6,391 nucleotides of DNA, taken from positions 1 through 6,391 of the forward strand of contig JANXZD010000419.1 in NCBI GenBank assembly GCA_025355705.1, given 5' to 3'. Origin of the DNA: Bacteroidota bacterium (GTDB taxonomy: Bacteria; Bacteroidota; Ignavibacteria; UBA10030; UBA8401). Every line of letters starts with the position of its first letter. Position 1 is the stretch's first letter. Under the pieces are notes generated by a model. It saw only the letters and a list, made by a program, of their open reading frames with translations. It searched no databases and was not told where the DNA came from. A program made the translations under genes and the position numbers. Below are positions 5,603 to 6,391 of this stretch, piece by piece.

Positions 5603-6391
5603 TTAATTTGTCGATTCACCAAGTTGAAATCTCTTGAACTGTTTTACTGTTACATTCGGAGAAAGAAGATCTTTGACCGCCTTCCCAGCGTCTTTGATGA
5701 AACTCTGTTCGAGAAGAACAACTTCCTGAAAATATTTTTCAAGGCGACCCGTTGCAATTTTTTCTGCAATGTGTTCCGGTTTGCCTTCGTTCTTCGCTTG
5801 CTGCCGATAGATCTCAACTTCTTTATCAAGTAAATCTTTACTTACTTTGTCTCTCGATACGACGATTGGATTCATGGCAGCAACTTGCATCGCAATATCG
5901 CGGGCGATTACTTTGTTTGCGGGAGTAAACTCAGCAGCAAACTCTACAAGAACTCCTAATTTACTTCCCATATGAATATACGATTCAAGGAAAGCACCAT
6001 CGGCATTAAGGTTAAAAATTCTACGAATCTCAATTTTTTCACCAACTTTTCCAACCAAATCAGAAAGAGCATCTGCAACAGTTTTTCCGTTTGGATGAAA
6101 AAGAGCCAATAGTTCTTCAACAGTTTTTGGCGATTTGTCGAAAACAATCTGTGCAACAGAATTCGCAAAAGCTACAAAATCTTCACCGCGTGCAACAAAA
6201 TCCGTTTCACAGTTAATTTCAACCAGAATTCCATGTTTAGCATCATCAGAAATTTTGGAGACAACTATTCCTTCGTTTGCTGCTTTATCTGCACGTTTTG
6301 CAGCGGTTGCTGCACCTCTTTTACGAAGGATTTCGATTGCTTTTTCTAAATCACCATTTGATTCATCAAGTGCTTTTTTGCAATCCATCAT
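5603..6391 (-). CDS. tsf: Translation elongation factor Ts, N-terminus cut by window edge
   Basis: EF-Ts is the guanine-nucleotide exchange factor that releases GDP from EF-Tu. The visible part is 262 residues. It begins at MMDCKKALDESNGDLEKAI, which in E. coli EF-Ts follows about 19 residues (ending TGAG), so the ATG-ATG at the edge is internal, the true start lies outside, and the full length would be near 281. Counting from the edge: end of the N-terminal UBA-like domain with CKKAL and the helix up to about residue 33, the core with the EF-Tu-contacting TDFV at 63-66 (NCETDFVA), a central segment VGEKIEIRR (116-124), YIHMGSKLGVLVE (138-150), and the C-terminal coiled-coil and tail (GKPEHIAEKIATGRLEKYFQ at 203-222). 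The position before pyrH and frr is the conserved order; rpsB would be expected just upstream, outside the window. Confidence 0.97.
   Translation of the reverse strand: MMDCKKALDESNGDLEKAIEILRKRGAATAAKRADKAANEGIVVSKISDDAKHGILVEINCETDFVARGEDFVAFANSVAQIVFDKSPKTVEELLALFHPNGKTVADALSDLVGKVGEKIEIRRIFNLNADGAFLESYIHMGSKLGVLVEFAAEFTPANKVIARDIAMQVAAMNPIVVSRDKVSKDLLDKEVEIYRQQAKNEGKPEHIAEKIATGRLEKYFQEVVLLEQSFIKDAGKAVKDLLSPNVTVKQFKRFQLGESTN

Noticed and set aside
5585..6168. Open frames inside tsf (plus strand 5585-5833, minus strand 5956-6168)
   Set aside because: Both overlap the firmly identified EF-Ts frame and look like out-of-frame readings of it.
6386..6391. The ATG-ATG at the right edge as the real start of tsf
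   Set aside because: MMDCKKAL is an internal motif of EF-Ts, preceded in the family by about 19 residues; the gene continues outside the window.
1..6391. Search for CRISPR repeats, tRNA or rRNA genes, insertion-sequence ends, tandem repeats and riboswitch-like leaders
   Set aside because: No repeated spacer pattern, cloverleaf, transposase, terminal inverted repeat pair or long untranslated leader was seen; the longest gap between genes is 75 bases (4166-4240).

Overview
The window is ordinary bacterial chromosome: seven protein-coding genes, densely packed, with no mobile element, CRISPR array, tRNA or rRNA that I can see. Base composition is AT-leaning (roughly 40% G+C by eye) and even across the window. 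The clearest start sites carry good Shine-Dalgarno sequences. The style of the proteins (a PolA with all three domains, a doubled PspC-domain membrane protein) fits a Gram-negative lineage near Bacteroidota/Chlorobiota, possibly Ignavibacteria-like. This placement is a low-confidence inference without a database search.

Layout. On the + strand, positions 1-2271 hold the 3' four-fifths of polA (DNA polymerase I), cut by the left edge. Everything else lies on the - strand and converges on polA. Read in the direction of transcription from the right edge: tsf (EF-Ts, missing about its first 19 codons at the edge), a terminator-like hairpin, pyrH (UMP kinase), frr (ribosome recycling factor), a strong intrinsic terminator, a 5-formyltetrahydrofolate cyclo-ligase gene, a membrane protein with a PspC domain at each end, and a small six-helix membrane protein overlapping the PspC gene by one base. 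A hairpin at 2284-2330 separates polA from this last gene.

How the genes fit together. tsf-pyrH-frr is the widely conserved translation/UMP-kinase cluster, which usually starts with rpsB; rpsB is presumably just outside the right edge. The cyclo-ligase serves one-carbon folate metabolism. The two membrane genes probably form a translationally coupled pair: both carry the same two-helix LiaI/LiaF-like module, which suggests one envelope complex or stress-sensing unit, although no regulator or sensor gene is visible beside them.

No new system is evident. The points most worth a second look are the shared membrane module in the PspC pair, the terminator-like hairpin inside the tsf-pyrH gap, and the cyclo-ligase gene squeezed behind a terminator with no visible promoter or Shine-Dalgarno sequence.
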